DNA of 64,000 nucleotides from Phaeobacter gallaeciensis DSM 26640 (GCF_000511385.1 NC_023137.1:1309001-1373000), one strand, 5' to 3'. Positions 26,780 to 36,034 are shown, counted from the stretch's first letter. A program made the numbers and translations. The notes: generated by a model not told the origin, from the letters alone.

Positions 26780-27964
26780 TTAGAACTGAACCATGAGACG
26801 GGTCAGCCCGTGGAAATGGTAGCTGTTGTTGTATTCCGGCGCGGCGGCCAGTGTCAGATCCGGACAACGCTCAAACAGGATCGGCAGGGCGATCTGCATT
26901 TCCATTCGCGCCAGCGGTGCGCCGACGCAGAAATGCAGCCCCGCGCCAAAGGAGGTGTTCACCTTTGCCGGGCGGGTGGGATCGAAGCGTTCGGGATCCT
27001 CCAGCATTTCGGGGTCGCGGTTGGCGGCAGCCAGCAGCAGGGCCACCTCATCTCCGCGCTGGAATGTATGACCGAAAAGCTCAATCTCTTCATAGGCGTA
27101 ACGGGTGAACATATGCAGCGGCGGGTCGTAGCGCAGGATCTCCTCCACCAGACCGTCGATACCGTCAGGGGCAAGCCAGCTTTGGTCCCAGCCCTGTTGC
27201 AGCATGGTTTTGACGCCATTGCCCAGCGAATGCACCGTGGCCTCGTGCCCGGCATTGAGCAACAGGATGCAGGTACCGATCAGCTCATCCGTCGACAGGC
27301 TCTCGCCGTCTTCTTCTGCCTGGATGAGCCGGGTGATCAGATCCTCTCCCGGGGTTTTGCGGCGTTCGTCCACATAAGCGGTTAGGAAGTCGATGAATTC
27401 CTGGCTGGCCTTTGCAGCGGCATGTTCTGTCTCAACCGTCTTGGAGGCCTGATACATCGCCACCATCTTGTGCGACCAGTCCAAGAGCTGCGGCGCCATT
27501 TCGGTGGGCACACCCAAGAGGCGACAAATAGCGATCACCGGCACCTGCGTGCAATAGGTGGTCAGGAGATCAAAGGGCGCGTCCGTGGGGAAGGCATCGA
27601 TCAACTCATGGCAGAGGGTGTCCAACCCCGGCGCCAGCGCTTTGATCTCGCGGCTGGTAAAGGCGCGGAGCACAAGCCGACGCAGGCGGGTGTGGCGGGG
27701 TGGTTCGGCATCCAGCAGCGAATGGGCCTCAACCTGCAGAAATGGGGCCAGATGGGCCGGGCTTTCGCGGGCCATCTCCGGCGGGATTTCGCGGCCAAAA
27801 CGGCGGTCACGCAGCAGGGTATGCACGGCCGGGTGCGAAAAGGCCGCAACCATATTGTAGTCCTGCCAATGATGCAGATGTCCCATCGCGCGGGCCTCGG
27901 CATAAAAGCCGTAGGGCGATTGGACAAAATCGGGATCGGTGGGGGATTGGGTCAATGTCTTCAT
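26780..27964 (-). CDS. cytochrome P450
   Basis: 394 residues from ATG 27964; a TTG six codons upstream is possible. The heme-binding loop FGAGLHFCVGAPLAR has the thiolate cysteine, the I-helix has NAGHEATVHSLG, the K-helix EILRYDPP gives the E-x-x-R pair, and the meander is complete. No signal peptide or membrane anchor is visible, so it is a soluble bacterial class I enzyme needing an external ferredoxin/reductase. The substrate is unknown. It is divergent from dctB and only 61 nt away. Confidence 0.93.
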   Translation of the reverse strand: MKTLTQSPTDPDFVQSPYGFYAEARAMGHLHHWQDYNMVAAFSHPAVHTLLRDRRFGREIPPEMARESPAHLAPFLQVEAHSLLDAEPPRHTRLRRLVLRAFTSREIKALAPGLDTLCHELIDAFPTDAPFDLLTTYCTQVPVIAICRLLGVPTEMAPQLLDWSHKMVAMYQASKTVETEHAAAKASQEFIDFLTAYVDERRKTPGEDLITRLIQAEEDGESLSTDELIGTCILLLNAGHEATVHSLGNGVKTMLQQGWDQSWLAPDGIDGLVEEILRYDPPLHMFTRYAYEEIELFGHTFQRGDEVALLLAAANRDPEMLEDPERFDPTRPAKVNTSFGAGLHFCVGAPLARMEMQIALPILFERCPDLTLAAAPEYNNSYHFHGLTRLMVQF

Positions 27965-28025
27965 CCGCGCAGCTTTTGCCAAGGCGGCTGGTCAATGCAA
28001 GGGGGGCTTTGCTACTGTGCGGCCA

Positions 28026-29816
28026 ATGACGCAATTTCACGCACATCGGTGGATCATTCTGGCGCTCCTTCTGGGGGCGGTCGCAGCTGTTGCGGGCGGT
28101 GTCTATCGGTTGGGCTATCGCCAAGCACTTGATTCGCTTGCCGAACGCAGTGCTGCGGATCTGGCGCTGGCCTCGGATCGGGTGACAACGCAGTTGCAGG
28201 TCTATCAAGAGCTGGCAGTTTTGATGGCCGATCACCCGACACTGAAGCGGCTGGATCGGGCCGAGGCAAGGCGGGCGGCGCAGGGGCTGTTGCGTGAGGT
28301 AGCGGATAAGACGGCGGCGCTGGATGTGTTCTTTGTCGACCGGGCGGGCCGGGTCGTGGTCGCCGCTGAGGGGGTGATGGGGCGCGATGTGACCCAGAGC
28401 GACTATTTCCACCGGGCGATGCAGGGGGCGCTGGGCACGGGCTACGGTGTGCTGCAACCGGATGGGCGGCGCGCTTATATCTATGCGGCACCGGATTTCG
28501 ATGTGGATGGCCGGGTGCGCGGTGCCTTGGTGGTGGTCGCCGATGTTGAGGATGTGGAGCAGACTTGGCGCGGGTCGCTGCCAGCAGTGTTTTTCACCAA
28601 CCGGGGCGGTGAGGTGTTCATTGCCAACCGGCGGGAGCTGTTGTTCTGGCAGCGCAGCACCGAGGGACCGGGATTGTCACCGCCGGACGGGCGACAGGTG
28701 GCACTTAGGTCATGGGCGGAGGGCGCGCACGAGATCTGGGATCTGCGCTGGTCGCCTTATCTGCCGGAACGTGCGTTGCATCAGGCGGTGGATCTGCCGC
28801 AGATCGGCATGGTGGGGGAGATCCTTGTGGATGTGTCTCCGGCGCAGCGGCTGGCGGGGCTGCAAGCGGCTGCGGTGGCGGCGATCGTGCTGGCGCTGGG
28901 GGCGATGCTGGTGCTGGCGCTTGAGCGGCGGCGCACCCTGGCCCAAGCCAATGCCGCGCTGGAAAGCCGGGTGGAGGCGCGCACGCAAGCGTTGTCGGCT
29001 ACGAATATGCGGCTGACCCGCGAGGTACAGGAACGGCAGGAGGCCGAGGCGGCGCTAAAACGTGCGCAGGAGGAGCTGGTGCAGGCGGGCAAACTGTCGG
29101 CGCTCGGACAGATGTCGGCGGGGATCAGTCATGAGCTGAACCAGCCCTTGATGGCAATCCAGCAATATGCCGAAAACGGCGCGGCTTTTGTGGGGCGCGG
29201 CAAGCCGGAGCGGGCAGGCGAGAACCTTGACCGGATTGCGCAGATGGCCGGACGGATGGCGCGGATTATCAAGAACCTGCGCGCCTTTGCCCGCAACGAG
29301 AGTGAGCCGATGGGGCGGGTGGATCTGGGGCAGGTGATTGCCTCCGCGATTGAGCTGACGGAACCGCGCCTGCGTCAGGATGGCGTGCATTTGCATTGGC
29401 AGCCGCCTGCTGAGCCGGTTTTTGCCTGGGGCGGTGAAGTGCGCCTGTCGCAAGTGTTTGTGAACCTGATCAACAATGCCGCAGATGCGATGCTGGAGCA
29501 GGTCCAGCGCGAGATCCGGATTGCGATTGAGACAGGCGAGGGTGAGGCTGATGCGCGGCTTGCGGTGACTGTGCGCGACATTGGCCCGGGCCTGAAGGAG
29601 CCGGAAAAGATCTTTGATCCCTTCTACTCGACCAAGGCGGTGGGCAGTTCCGAGGGGATGGGTCTAGGGCTGTCGATCTCCTATGGGTTGGTGCAGAGCT
29701 TTGGTGGCCATATTCGCGGGATCAATACCGGCGATGGCGCGGAATTTACCGTGGAACTGGACCGCTGGCGCGAACGCCTAGGGGATGAAGCGCAACAAAA
29801 GGATGAGGTGGCATGA
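28026..29816 (+). CDS. dctB: C4-dicarboxylate sensor histidine kinase DctB
   Basis: 596 residues from ATG 28026; the upstream open extension is discarded because it crosses the P450 start. One membrane helix (about residues 10-30) and a second near 280-300 flank a periplasmic sensor region (VFFVDRAGRVVVAAEGVMGRD and SDYFHRAM, a tandem-PAS/Cache fold). A coiled coil follows, then HisKA with the phosphorylated His in SAGISHELNQPLMAIQQYAENG and HATPase motifs NLINNAADAM and DIGPGLKEPEKIFDPFYSTK. Its stop overlaps the dctD start (ATGA). It senses dicarboxylates and phosphorylates DctD. Confidence 0.94.
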   Translation: MTQFHAHRWIILALLLGAVAAVAGGVYRLGYRQALDSLAERSAADLALASDRVTTQLQVYQELAVLMADHPTLKRLDRAEARRAAQGLLREVADKTAALDVFFVDRAGRVVVAAEGVMGRDVTQSDYFHRAMQGALGTGYGVLQPDGRRAYIYAAPDFDVDGRVRGALVVVADVEDVEQTWRGSLPAVFFTNRGGEVFIANRRELLFWQRSTEGPGLSPPDGRQVALRSWAEGAHEIWDLRWSPYLPERALHQAVDLPQIGMVGEILVDVSPAQRLAGLQAAAVAAIVLALGAMLVLALERRRTLAQANAALESRVEARTQALSATNMRLTREVQERQEAEAALKRAQEELVQAGKLSALGQMSAGISHELNQPLMAIQQYAENGAAFVGRGKPERAGENLDRIAQMAGRMARIIKNLRAFARNESEPMGRVDLGQVIASAIELTEPRLRQDGVHLHWQPPAEPVFAWGGEVRLSQVFVNLINNAADAMLEQVQREIRIAIETGEGEADARLAVTVRDIGPGLKEPEKIFDPFYSTKAVGSSEGMGLGLSISYGLVQSFGGHIRGINTGDGAEFTVELDRWRERLGDEAQQKDEVA

Positions 29817-31042
29817 CCAATCGGGTTTTGGTGGTGGATGATGATGCCGCCGTGCGGGGCGCATTGGGTCAGACGCTGGAGCTGGCGGAGTGCGATGCGA
29901 TCACGGTTGGGTCCTTTGTGGCGGCCAAGGATCTGATCACGCCCGATTTTGACGGGGTGATCCTGTCCGATATGCGGATGCCGGGGCGCGATGGGTTTCA
30001 TCTGCTGCGCTATGCGCGGGAGGTGGACAGCGAGCTGCCGGTGATCCTGCTGACCGGTGAGGGGGATATCCCGATGGCGGTGCAGGCAATGGCGGAGGGG
30101 GCGTTTGATTTCCTTGAGAAGCCCTGCGCCAGCGCGGATCTGATGGTGGTGGTGCGCCGGGCGTTGAAAACCCGTGCTTTGGTGCGGGAAAACCGGGCGC
30201 TGAAGTCGCGACTGGAGAGCGGCGATCCGGCAGCGCGGATGATCTTTGGCACCTCGTTGCAGATGGAGGAGCTCCGGGCACGGGCGCGCGGGGTTGCTGC
30301 CACCGGGGCTGAGGTGCTGGTGACCGGCGCGCCGGGCGGGGGGATTTCCAAGGTGGCGGAGGTCATTCACCTGATGTCGCCTCGGAGTCAGGGTCCGTTT
30401 GTGAAACGCCCGGCGGCGGGGCTCAGCCCGGATGGGTTTGCGGATCTGTGCCGCGCGGCGGCGGGCGGATCGCTTTATCTGGATGAAATCGCCGCCCTGC
30501 CAAGCGAGACGCAATACGCCATGCTGGAGGCGCTGGAGCAGGGGCTGGACGCGCGGGTTCTGGTCGGCTCAGTCGCGGATCTGGCCGAGGCAGCGGCAGA
30601 GGGGCGGTTCCTGGCAGATCTGTTCTACCGGCTTGACGTGATGCGGGTGCGCATTCCGGCGCTGTCTGAGCGGCCCGAAGATATTCCGGTGCTGTTTAGC
30701 CACTATGTCGCACAGGCCGCAGAGCAGGCAGGCATTGCCACGCCGGATATTCCACAGGAGCATCTGGCGGCATTGATGGCGCAGGATTGGCCGGGCAATG
30801 CGCGGTCACTGATGTCAGCGGCGATGCGGTTTGTACTAGGGATGCCGGAGGAAGCGGCGCAGTCTGCGGAGCTGGGGCTGGCGGAGCAGTTGGCGCAGGT
30901 GGAGCGGTCCTTGCTCATTGCGGCACTGGGGCGGCAGAACGGCAATGCCTCTGCCGCGGCCAAAGCTCTGAAGCTGCCGCGCAAGACGTTTTATGACAAG
31001 CTGGCGCGCTATGGCATCCGGCCTGAAGATTATCGCCGCTGA
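29813..31042 (+). CDS. dctD: DctD-type response regulator with a degenerate AAA+ domain
   Basis: 409 residues. Receiver domain 1-115 is intact (VDDD, phospho-acceptor Asp53 in LSDMRMPG, Lys103 in LEKPC). The central NtrC-type AAA+ domain is eroded: the Walker A loop reads TGAPGGGISK (171-180) with Ile178 where the catalytic Lys should be, and the segment that should carry GAFTGA (the sigma-54 contact loop) is missing between residues 200 and 220. Walker B remains as LYLDEI (221-226). The Fis-type helix-turn-helix is intact (NASAAAKALKLPRKTFYDKLARYGI). It probably regulates dctPQM by DNA binding and phosphorylation without driving sigma-54. Confidence 0.92.
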   Translation: MTNRVLVVDDDAAVRGALGQTLELAECDAITVGSFVAAKDLITPDFDGVILSDMRMPGRDGFHLLRYAREVDSELPVILLTGEGDIPMAVQAMAEGAFDFLEKPCASADLMVVVRRALKTRALVRENRALKSRLESGDPAARMIFGTSLQMEELRARARGVAATGAEVLVTGAPGGGISKVAEVIHLMSPRSQGPFVKRPAAGLSPDGFADLCRAAAGGSLYLDEIAALPSETQYAMLEALEQGLDARVLVGSVADLAEAAAEGRFLADLFYRLDVMRVRIPALSERPEDIPVLFSHYVAQAAEQAGIATPDIPQEHLAALMAQDWPGNARSLMSAAMRFVLGMPEEAAQSAELGLAEQLAQVERSLLIAALGRQNGNASAAAKALKLPRKTFYDKLARYGIRPEDYRR

Positions 31043-31480
31043 GGGCGGTCTGGTGTGTGTTGTGATCCGCGTCTTTGGGGATGTCGCGGGGCAGTGAGGT
31101 GGCGGCGCCGCCCCGGGCGCCCCGGAAGGGGCAGGGCGGAGGGAGATGGGGCCGGGTGTCAGCCAGTCCCATGTTCGTCGACCTTTTCGTCAACTTCGGT
31201 CATTTGAACGCCCGGCCTGCGGAGGGTCTCCGAGGGCGGGCCGATCTCCGGCCGGGGCATGTGCCAGATACCCCGGATGGGTGGGCTGCGTGTCAGGCGG
31301 CCCGAATGTCGCGACACGTCCAATCTGGCAGGTCCGGGTTAAGCGAGCGCGCGCTGGGCGTGCGCTGCCTGCGCAACGGCCCAGTGCCGGTGTTGGAGCG
31401 GGTGGCGGACGGCGGGATTTGAGTATTTGAAGAAAGGTGGCGAGGGCTGATTCCGCTTGAGGAAATGTCAGGCGCTAACA
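31043..31480. other. gene-free GC-rich stretch after dctD
   Basis: No supported gene. Reading frames that are open here lack ribosome sites and family motifs. It contains one copy of the dispersed repeat (31421-31440) and GC-rich inverted repeats around 31100-31130. Confidence 0.5.
31421..31440 (+). repeat. dispersed intergenic repeat, copy C
   Basis: GAGTATTTGAAGAAAGGTGG matches the core except for the last base. No strong hairpin is attached. Confidence 0.5.
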
Positions 31481-31483
31481 GGG

Positions 31484-31501
31484 TGTGCGGATTTCCGCAC
31501 A
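31484..31501. promoter_or_regulatory. DctD operator 1
   Basis: TGTGCGGATTTCCGCACA is palindromic except at its central positions and closely resembles rhizobial DctD sites. It is 33 bp centre-to-centre from the second site, about three helical turns. Confidence 0.7.
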
Positions 31502-31516
31502 AGCCTACCATCACCC

Positions 31517-31534
31517 TGTGCGGAAAATCGCACA
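31517..31534. promoter_or_regulatory. DctD operator 2
   Basis: TGTGCGGAAAATCGCACA, a second palindrome of the same family with imperfect centre, lies 180 nt before the dctP start. Tandem sites are typical of DctD-type enhancer arrays. Confidence 0.7.
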
Positions 31535-31714
31535 TCAAATCTGGTGTCGCAGTGCATAAGGTGAGAATCGTCGTGCAAGTATTTGTTTGAAAATGATAAA
31601 GAGTGTTTATTTTTGATGAGTAACAAAGGCTTGAGCAGGGCCGTATTGCCCGTGATGCTGCGCTTGGGGTCTTCGCTTGGGCGAAGGCTATGGAGACATT
31701 CCGGGAGGAAAGAC

Positions 31715-32716
31715 ATGAAATTCGTAACTGCTGCCGCCACCGCTGTGGCGCTGACCATGAGTGCCGGGACCGCAATGGCGGCCTGTGATGACGGTGAGAT
31801 TGTCGTCAAGTTCAGCCATGTGACCAACACCGACAAACACCCCAAGGGGATTGCGGCTTCGTTGCTGGAAAAGCGCATCAATGAAGAGATGAACGGCACC
31901 ATGTGTCTGGAGGTCTATCCGAACTCCACGCTTTATAATGACAACAAGGTGCTGGAAGCGATGCTGCAGGGTGACGTGCAGCTGGCCGCGCCCTCGCTGT
32001 CGAAATTCGAGAAGTTCACCAAGCAGTTCCGCCTGTTCGATCTGCCGTTCATGTTCAAGAACATTGATGCGGTCGATGCCTTCCAAGGGTCCGAGAATGG
32101 TCAGGCGATGCTGGATTCCATGCAGCGCCGTGGTCTGCAGGGGCTGGCGTACTGGCACAATGGCATGAAGCAGATGTCGGCCAACAAGCCGCTGATCAAT
32201 CCGTCTGATGCTAATGGTCTGAAGTTCCGTGTGCAGTCCTCAGACGTGCTAGTCGCGCAGATGGAAGCGATCGGTGGCAGCCCGCAGAAAATGGCCTTTT
32301 CCGAAGTTTACGGCGCGCTGCAGCAGGGCGTTGTGGATGGTCAGGAAAACACCTGGTCCAACATCTACGGCAAGAAGTTCTTCGAGGTGCAGGACGGTGT
32401 CACTGAGACCAACCACGGTGCGCTGGACTATCTGGTTGTGACCTCGGTGGACTGGCTCGACAGCCTTGATCCGGCGGTGCGTGAACAGTTCCTGACCATC
32501 CTGGGTGAGGTCACCGCAACGCGGAACTCGGAATCCACCAAAGTGAACGGCGAAGCCCGTCAGGCGATCATCGATGCCGGTGGCGTGGTGCGTGAACTCA
32601 CCCCTGAGCAGCGCGCGGCCTGGGTTGAGGCGATGAAGCCGGTCTGGGAAAAATTCGCAGGCGACGTGGGTCAGGACATGATCGACGCAGCCCAGGCGAT
32701 CAACGCGGGCATGTAA
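31715..32716 (+). CDS. dctP: TRAP C4-dicarboxylate transporter, periplasmic binding protein DctP
   Basis: 333 residues from ATG 31715, preceded by GGGAGGAAAG; the frame is open further upstream through the leader. The signal peptide is about residues 1-24 (cleavage after TAMA). DctP blocks include VKFSHVTNTDKHPKGIAA, AMLQGDVQLAAPS, LKFRVQSSDVLVAQMEAIGGSPQKM (with the conserved binding Arg) and GVVDGQENTWSNIY. It binds C4-dicarboxylates such as succinate, fumarate or malate and delivers them to DctQM. An approximately 180-nt leader separates it from the DctD sites. Confidence 0.95.
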   Translation: MKFVTAAATAVALTMSAGTAMAACDDGEIVVKFSHVTNTDKHPKGIAASLLEKRINEEMNGTMCLEVYPNSTLYNDNKVLEAMLQGDVQLAAPSLSKFEKFTKQFRLFDLPFMFKNIDAVDAFQGSENGQAMLDSMQRRGLQGLAYWHNGMKQMSANKPLINPSDANGLKFRVQSSDVLVAQMEAIGGSPQKMAFSEVYGALQQGVVDGQENTWSNIYGKKFFEVQDGVTETNHGALDYLVVTSVDWLDSLDPAVREQFLTILGEVTATRNSESTKVNGEARQAIIDAGGVVRELTPEQRAAWVEAMKPVWEKFAGDVGQDMIDAAQAINAGM

Positions 32717-32824
32717 GAGCCGCGGCCTTAAGATCCGGGGCAGGCGCGACGACGCGCCGCCCCAATTTGCACGGTGCGCCATCCGCGCCGGTATCCCATT
32801 ATCCAAACATCGAGGGAGAGCGAT

Positions 32825-33502
32825 ATGGCGGGGGCAAAACCTGGCCCGACCGGGCTTATCAATACACTCGAAGAGACGCTGATTGCGCTGCTGCTGGGGC
32901 TGATGACTCTGATCACATTTGCCAATGTGGTGGCGAGATTTGTGTTCAATTCCAACATTCTTTGGGCGCTGGAGCTGACGGTGTTCCTGTTTGCCTGGCT
33001 GGTGCTGCTGGGCGCATCCTATGCGGTGAAGGTCCATGCCCATCTGGGGGTCGATGCGATCCTCAATATGGTGTCGCCGGGCGCGCGCCGGGTGATCGGG
33101 CTGATCTCGGTCGGCTGCTGTCTGGTGTTCTCGCTGCTGTTGCTAAAGGGCGCCTATGACTATTGGGCGGTCTTTGCCGATCTGCCGCCCACTTCCGGGC
33201 GCTGGTTTCCCACCGGTTTCGATATGAAGGCGCGGAGCCAGAGTTTCTACGAGGTGCAGGATGTGCCGATGGTGAGCTTTCTGCGCTTTCTCGAAGACCT
33301 GATCAACTACGGCGATTCCTACGAGAAACTGCCCAAAGTGGTGCCCTATGTGGTGCTGCCGCTGTCGATGCTGCTGATGGTGCTGCGCTTTGTGCAGGCG
33401 GGGCTGCAGATCCTGCGCGGCGATGTGGACCGGCTGGTGGCCAGTCATGAGGTCGAAGATGAAATCGCCGAAGTGCAGGCGCAGCGCGGGGAGCACGACT
33501 GA
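32825..33502 (+). CDS. dctQ: TRAP transporter small membrane subunit DctQ
   Basis: 225 residues from ATG 32825, with GGGAGAGCGAT upstream. Four hydrophobic helices with the DctQ signature FANVVARFVFNSNILWALELTVFLFAWLVLLGASYAV. A longer than usual polar segment lies between helices 3 and 4 (about residues 115-170). It stabilises the DctM permease. The stop overlaps the dctM start (TGATG). Confidence 0.94.
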   Translation: MAGAKPGPTGLINTLEETLIALLLGLMTLITFANVVARFVFNSNILWALELTVFLFAWLVLLGASYAVKVHAHLGVDAILNMVSPGARRVIGLISVGCCLVFSLLLLKGAYDYWAVFADLPPTSGRWFPTGFDMKARSQSFYEVQDVPMVSFLRFLEDLINYGDSYEKLPKVVPYVVLPLSMLLMVLRFVQAGLQILRGDVDRLVASHEVEDEIAEVQAQRGEHD

Positions 33503-34905
33503 TGGATGTCGTCCTATTGTTTTCCATGGTCATTGGGCTGTTGCTGATCGGGGTTCCGATTGCGGTGGCGCTTGGCCTCAGCTCGACATTGTTCCTGCTG
33601 ATCTATTCCGATAGTTCGCTGGCCTCGGTTGCGGGCACGCTGTTTGAAGCCTTTGAAGGGCATTTCACGCTGCTGGCGATCCCCTTCTTTATTCTGGCCT
33701 CAAGCTTCATGACGACGGGCGGTGTGGCACGGCGGATCATTCGGTTCTCCATCGCTTGTGTGGGCCATTTGCCGGGTGGTCTGGCGATTGCCGGCGTCTT
33801 TGCCTGTATGTTGTTTGCAGCGCTGTCCGGTTCGTCTCCAGCGACGGTGGTGGCCATCGGCTCCATCGTGATCTCAGGCATGCGGCAGGTTGGCTACTCC
33901 AAGGAATTCGCCGCTGGTGTGATCTGTAACGCGGGCACGCTCGGCATCCTGATCCCGCCGTCCATCGTGATGGTGGTTTATGCGGCGGCGGTTGAGGTTT
34001 CCGTCGGGCGGATGTTCCTTGCTGGCGTTATTCCGGGGCTGATGGCTGGCCTCATGCTGATGGTGACCATCTATGTGATGGCCAAGGTCAAGAACCTGCC
34101 CAAGGGCGAATGGCTGGGATGGGGAGAAGTTGCCGCCTCGGCTGGCAATGCCTCGGTTGGTCTGCTCCTGATCGGCATCATTCTTGGTGGTATCTATGGC
34201 GGGATCTTCACGCCGACAGAGGCCGCGGCGGTGGCGTCGGTCTATGCCTTCTTCGTGGCGACATTTGTCTACCGTGATATGGGGCCGTTGAAATCTGCGC
34301 CGAAACCCAAGGATATGGGGCAGTTTCTGACCATGCTGCCCAAAATGCTGGGACAGACGGTGGTTTATTTCATCCCGTCCTTTTTTCACGCCGATACGCG
34401 CCATGCGCTGTTTGAAGCTGGTAAGCTGACGGTGACACTGCTGTTCGTGATCGCCAATGCGCTGATCCTGAAACATGTGCTGACCGATGAGCAGGTGCCA
34501 CAGCAGATTGCCACGGCGATGCTGTCGGCGGGCTTTGGCCCTGTGATGTTCCTGATCGTGGTCAATGTGATCCTGCTGATCGGCGGTCAGTTCATGGAGC
34601 CGTCGGGGCTGTTGGTGATCGTGGCGCCGCTGGTGTTCCCGATTGCTATTGAGCTCGGCATCGACCCGATCCACCTGGGCATCATCATGGTGGTGAACAT
34701 GGAAATCGGCATGATCACTCCGCCAGTTGGTCTGAACCTCTTCGTGACCTCCGGGGTTGCCGGAATGCCGATGATGGCGGTGGTGCGGGCCGCACTGCCG
34801 TTCCTCGCGGTGCTCTTCGTGTTCCTGATCATGATCACCTATATTCCGTGGATATCAACCGTGCTGCCGAATGCGGTGATGGGGCCGGAGATCATAACCA
34901 AGTAG
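33502..34905 (+). CDS. dctM: TRAP transporter large permease DctM
   Basis: 467 residues, ATG 33502. It forms the sodium-coupled permease of the TRAP system with about 12 helices. Family blocks are LFALSGSSPATVVAIGSI-like (AALSGSSPATV), GTLGILIPPSIVMVVYAA, GIFTPTEAAAVASVYAFF and IGMITPPVGLNLFV. It is somewhat longer than typical DctM (about 430) because of an extra polar segment after residue 250 (PKPKDMGQFLTMLPKMLG). Last gene of dctPQM. Confidence 0.95.
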   Translation: MDVVLLFSMVIGLLLIGVPIAVALGLSSTLFLLIYSDSSLASVAGTLFEAFEGHFTLLAIPFFILASSFMTTGGVARRIIRFSIACVGHLPGGLAIAGVFACMLFAALSGSSPATVVAIGSIVISGMRQVGYSKEFAAGVICNAGTLGILIPPSIVMVVYAAAVEVSVGRMFLAGVIPGLMAGLMLMVTIYVMAKVKNLPKGEWLGWGEVAASAGNASVGLLLIGIILGGIYGGIFTPTEAAAVASVYAFFVATFVYRDMGPLKSAPKPKDMGQFLTMLPKMLGQTVVYFIPSFFHADTRHALFEAGKLTVTLLFVIANALILKHVLTDEQVPQQIATAMLSAGFGPVMFLIVVNVILLIGGQFMEPSGLLVIVAPLVFPIAIELGIDPIHLGIIMVVNMEIGMITPPVGLNLFVTSGVAGMPMMAVVRAALPFLAVLFVFLIMITYIPWISTVLPNAVMGPEIITK

Positions 34906-34931
34906 CGCGGAGCAGCGCCCCTCAGAATATG

Positions 34932-34962
34932 AAAAGGCCCGGGAGCAAGTCCCGGGCCTTTT
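34932..34962 (+). terminator. intrinsic terminator of dctPQM
   Basis: A 13-bp perfect stem AAAAGGCCCGGGA with TCCCGGGCCTTTT and loop GCAAG, 26 nt after the stop of dctM. Confidence 0.92.
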
Positions 34963-34980
34963 CTGTCTGGCGTTAAGTCA

Positions 34981-35038
34981 GGGGCGTTGCCCCTCTGCGC
35001 TGGCGCGCGTTCACCCCAGAGTATTTATCGAAAGGTGA
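34981..35038 (+). repeat. dispersed intergenic repeat, copy D
   Basis: A GGGGCGTTGCCCC hairpin (34981-34993) is followed by the core GAGTATTTATCGAAAGGTGA (35019-35038). It is arranged head-to-head with copy E 20 nt further on, so the pair can fold into one long imperfect hairpin between the converging dctM and tpiA genes. Confidence 0.6.
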
Positions 35039-35058
35039 CAGCGGGGGCGCGGGGTCTG

Positions 35059-35078
35059 TCATCTTTCCCCAAATACTC
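35059..35078 (-). repeat. dispersed intergenic repeat, copy E (inverted)
   Basis: On the minus strand GAGTATTTGGGGAAAGATGA, a perfect match to the core. It ends 16 nt before the tpiA stop. Confidence 0.6.
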
Positions 35079-35094
35079 CTGCCGTGAGGCGCGT

Positions 35095-35847
35095 TTAGTC
35101 GCTGGCGTCGAGGGCCGCGACGATGGGGGCAAAATCTGCCGCCTTCAGGCTGGCGCCGCCAACCAGCGCGCCGTCGACATGAGCCACGGCGAAAATTTCC
35201 TTGGCGTTGCTGGCCTTGACCGAGCCGCCATAGAGCAGGCGGATGGCATTGGCAGTTTCGCCGCCGAAGCGTTTGACCAGGCTTGCGCGCAGGTCGTTGT
35301 GCACCTCGGCAATCTGTTCGACTGTGGGCACCTTACCGGTGCCGATAGCCCAGACCGGTTCATAGGCAACCACCACGGTGGTGCCGCTGGTGTCATCGGG
35401 GAGTGAGCCTGCAAGTTGCGCCTGCACCACATCAAGTGTTTTGCCCGCCTCGCGGTCCTTGAGGGTTTCGCCCACGCAGATGATCGCGGTCAGCCCAGCG
35501 GCGATGGCGGTCTTGGCCTTCGCGCGGACCGTTTCATCCGTCTCGCCATGGTCGGCCCGGCGTTCGGAATGGCCGAGGATTACGGCGGTCGCGCCCGCAT
35601 CATGCAGCATTTCCGCGCTCAGATCTCCGGTGTGGGCGCCATAGGTGGCGCTGTGGCAATCCTGAGCGCCAATGTCCACCTTGCTGTCGACGCAGACATT
35701 GGCCGCGCGGTAGAGCAGGGTTGCGGGTGGGCAGATCAGCACCTCGGCCTTGGCGGACTTGCAGCTATAAGCAAGATTGCCCAGCTCGGTCAGCGCACTT
35801 GCGGTGCCGTTCATTTTCCAATTGCCTGCGGCCAGTTTCCGACGCAT
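35095..35847 (-). CDS. tpiA: triosephosphate isomerase
   Basis: 250 residues from ATG 35847 ([14 protein letters not shown]), with GGGAGA upstream; the longer open frame is not used. It interconverts dihydroxyacetone phosphate and glyceraldehyde 3-phosphate. All catalytic elements are present: Lys in GNWKMNG, His in ILGHSERR, Glu in [14 protein letters not shown] and the phosphate loop [12 protein letters not shown]. Normal length, single gene. Confidence 0.97.
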   Translation of the reverse strand: MRRKLAAGNWKMNGTASALTELGNLAYSCKSAKAEVLICPPATLLYRAANVCVDSKVDIGAQDCHSATYGAHTGDLSAEMLHDAGATAVILGHSERRADHGETDETVRAKAKTAIAAGLTAIICVGETLKDREAGKTLDVVQAQLAGSLPDDTSGTTVVVAYEPVWAIGTGKVPTVEQIAEVHNDLRASLVKRFGGETANAIRLLYGGSVKASNAKEIFAVAHVDGALVGGASLKAADFAPIVAALDASD

Positions 35848-36034
35848 CTGCGTATCTCCCTCAATCGTCTGATGTTGCCTGCGGTCACCTTTTGGCGCGC
35901 GGCACCTTGCTGCTGGGTCTGTCCTAACATTGTTCGGAATTGGGAACAATTCGACTGTTCATCAGGGGCGGTGGTCAGCACATGTTGAACAATACCGAAT
36001 TGAATAATAGGGGAATGCGCCGATAACCGGGCGC

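Noticed and set aside
31540..31560. Possible -24/-12 promoter before dctP
   Set aside because: TGG to GC spacing is N9 rather than the strict N10, and the regulator lacks the sigma-54 contact loop.
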